A DNA stretch of 64,000 nucleotides. Origin: Tepidibacter mesophilus (GTDB taxonomy: Bacteria; Bacillota; Clostridia; Peptostreptococcales; Peptostreptococcaceae). How positions within the stretch are numbered: the stretch's first letter is position 1; every line of letters begins with the position of its first letter. The stretch spans positions 1 to 64,000 of the forward strand of contig NZ_BDQY01000004.1 of assembly GCF_002724055.1 (NCBI RefSeq), given 5' to 3'. This document shows positions 62,745 through 64,000 of this stretch, piece by piece. The notes beneath the pieces were generated by a model, which saw nothing but the letters and a program-made list of their open reading frames with translations, did not search any database and had not been told where the DNA came from. A program made the position numbers and the translations under genes.

Positions 62745-63404
62745 TTATCTGTCCTCTTTACTTATTTTGTTTATTTTAGTATTCTCACCTATAACTACTA
62801 GTATATCCCCCTGTTGCAATTTAGCATCAGGAGCTGGAGATATATCTATATCTTTATTATGCTTTACAGCCATAACATTTATCCCATATTTAGCTCTCAA
62901 ATCTAACTCCATAAGACTTTTGCCTATCCAATCACTAGGAGTTACTACCTCAACTATAGAATAGTTAGGGTCAAGTTCTATATGATCTAAAACATTCTCA
63001 GATACTAAATTATGAGCTACTCTTACTCCCATATCTCTCTCAGGAAACACTACTCTATCTGCTCCTATTTTATAAAGTACTTTTGCTTGAAGTTCATTTT
63101 GAGCCTTACAAAGTACATATTTAACGCCTAATTCTTTAGCTATTAATGTAGCCATTGTAGATGCTTGAACATCCGAACCTATACTTATAACTGCAATATC
63201 AAAATTTCTAATACCCAAAGATCTCATAGTATTCTCATCAATAGCATCTGCCTGAACTGAATGAGTTACCTTATCAGCTATATCTTGTACAATATCATAG
63301 TTTTTATCTACAGCCATAACCTCGTGTCCTAAAAGATACAATGTCGTAGCTACAGAACTACCAAATCTTCCACATCCTATTACTACATACTGCTTCATAA
63401 TCAA
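62745..63404 (-). CDS. ktrA: Potassium transporter regulatory subunit KtrA (TrkA-N/TrkA-C)
   Basis: A 219-residue cytoplasmic ring subunit. The RCK nucleotide-binding domain (about 1-130) has VVIGCGRFGSSVATTLYLLGHEVMAVDKN, GIRNFDIAVISIG, STMATLIAKELGV; the TrkA-C domain (about 135-219) has a RCK_C ligand site. It gates KtrB in response to ATP/ADP and c-di-AMP. Nine bases after ktrB. Confidence 0.93.
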   Translation of the reverse strand: MIMKQYVVIGCGRFGSSVATTLYLLGHEVMAVDKNYDIVQDIADKVTHSVQADAIDENTMRSLGIRNFDIAVISIGSDVQASTMATLIAKELGVKYVLCKAQNELQAKVLYKIGADRVVFPERDMGVRVAHNLVSENVLDHIELDPNYSIVEVVTPSDWIGKSLMELDLRAKYGINVMAVKHNKDIDISPAPDAKLQQGDILVVIGENTKINKISKEDR

Positions 63405-63413
63405 AACTCCTCT

Positions 63414-64000
63414 CTATCCCACAATTACTTTTTCTTCTGGATATCTTATAACATTTTTTTTCTTTCTATTTGAAATAGCAAACAATATAGTTAAAGCTCC
63501 TACTCTTCCTGCAAACATAGTCAGAGCTATTAATATTTTACCCATAGTAGTTAAATTCGGACTACCAAAAATACTAAGTCCTACAGTTCCATAAGCAGAT
63601 ACAGCTTCAAATAATATATGAATAAATTTAAAATTTGTATCAGTCAAACTTAAAGTCATGGTTACAAATATAACAACACTAAACCCTATAGCAACAACTC
63701 CCAAAGCCTTATTTACAGTAATATAAGATATTCTTCTTCCAAATGCTTCAACATCTTCTTTTCCTTTTACAAAAGTTATTACAGCAAGAAACAATACTCC
63801 TATAGTAGTAGTTTTTATACCTCCAGCAGTCGATCCCGGAGATCCTCCAATAAACATAAGTATAATAGTTAAAAATTTAGAACTATCTTTCATGGCTCCA
63901 AGGTCTATAGTATTAAATCCAGCAGTTCTTGTTGTTACAGATTGAAAAAGAGCCCCTAGAACCTTACCTTTAAAAGAAAGACCTCCTAAAGTATCAGGGT
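63414..64000 (-). CDS. ktrB: Potassium transporter membrane subunit KtrB (5' end outside window)
   Basis: The reading frame stays open to the window edge, so the protein is partial here: at least 195 codons of its C-terminal part are seen. The filter repeats are visible in FQSVTTRTAGFNTIDL (third pore loop) and YGTVGLSIFGSPNLT (fourth), and the gating loop GGSPGSTAGGIKTTT is intact. It imports K+ with Na+ dependence and pairs with KtrA. Confidence 0.92.
   Translation of the reverse strand, partial: PDTLGGLSFKGKVLGALFQSVTTRTAGFNTIDLGAMKDSSKFLTIILMFIGGSPGSTAGGIKTTTIGVLFLAVITFVKGKEDVEAFGRRISYITVNKALGVVAIGFSVVIFVTMTLSLTDTNFKFIHILFEAVSAYGTVGLSIFGSPNLTTMGKILIALTMFAGRVGALTILFAISNRKKKNVIRYPEEKVIVG

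Overview
The window is AT-rich, and most genes have strong GGAGG-type ribosome binding sites. It carries a complete carbonyl/methyl-branch Wood-Ljungdahl (reductive acetyl-CoA) gene block, T-box controlled aminoacyl-tRNA synthetases, an S-layer-homology protein and a clostridial gene set (mutS2, zapA, U32 protease, ktrAB). This points to an anaerobic, probably acetogenic member of the Clostridia. The gene order cooS-acsF-fhs-fchA-folD-metV-metF-lpdA-cooC-acsD-acsC-acsE-acsB-gcvH, with ptb just upstream, resembles what I recall of Clostridioides difficile, so Peptostreptococcaceae is my best inference. I cannot name the species.

Layout. 1-6.1 kb: hcp, a PcrA/UvrD-type helicase, a YprB-like exonuclease and a GAF-GGDEF diguanylate cyclase. 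6.1-6.4 kb: tRNA-Ser(GCU) and tRNA-Gly(UCC), transcribed from a promoter that overlaps the terminator of the large operon. 6.4-27.9 kb: about 20 co-directional minus-strand genes for the Wood-Ljungdahl pathway and its maturation. These are CODH (cooS), two CooC-type ATPases, the folate branch (fhs, fchA, folD, metV, metF), the corrinoid protein (acsCD), methyltransferase (acsE), acetyl-CoA synthase (acsB), corrinoid reactivator (acsV type), gcvH plus lpdA, a lipoyl-assembly group (LipM plus two radical-SAM proteins resembling LipS1/LipS2), and a nickel-handling group at the 3' end (CooT, DUF3842, His-rich protein). 28.5-30.9 kb: ptb and a GltD-like flavoprotein. 31-46 kb: housekeeping and poorly characterised genes (TPR, B12-radical SAM, phospholipase C-like, argS with T-box, lactate-oxidase family, DUF523, mutS2, pepD, YcdB/SLH surface protein). 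46.6-64 kb: Nudix, HD, U32 protease, zapA, pheST with T-box, a sensor kinase-lipoprotein-response regulator operon, lepB, fxsA, DUF1189, an rRNA methylase and ktrAB (ktrB cut by the window end).

How the genes work together: CooS reduces CO2 to CO. Fhs/FchA/FolD/MetVF reduce formate to methyl-THF, AcsE moves the methyl to AcsCD, and AcsB joins methyl, CO and CoA. CooC/AcsF and probably CooT and the His-rich protein supply nickel, AcsV keeps the corrinoid active, and LipM plus the radical-SAM pair most likely lipoylate GcvH, which LpdA re-oxidises.

The most unusual content is non-coding. Two families of dispersed structured repeats occur between genes. Family 1 (five copies, about 200 nt) folds end to end into one long hairpin, with conserved loops and stems that change by compensating substitutions between copies. 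Family 2 (six copies, about 85 nt) forms two small hairpins, also with compensatory changes. Family 2 supplies the stop codon of one gene and sits between T-box and start codon in both T-box operons of the window. I know of no description of either family, but I could not search for them.
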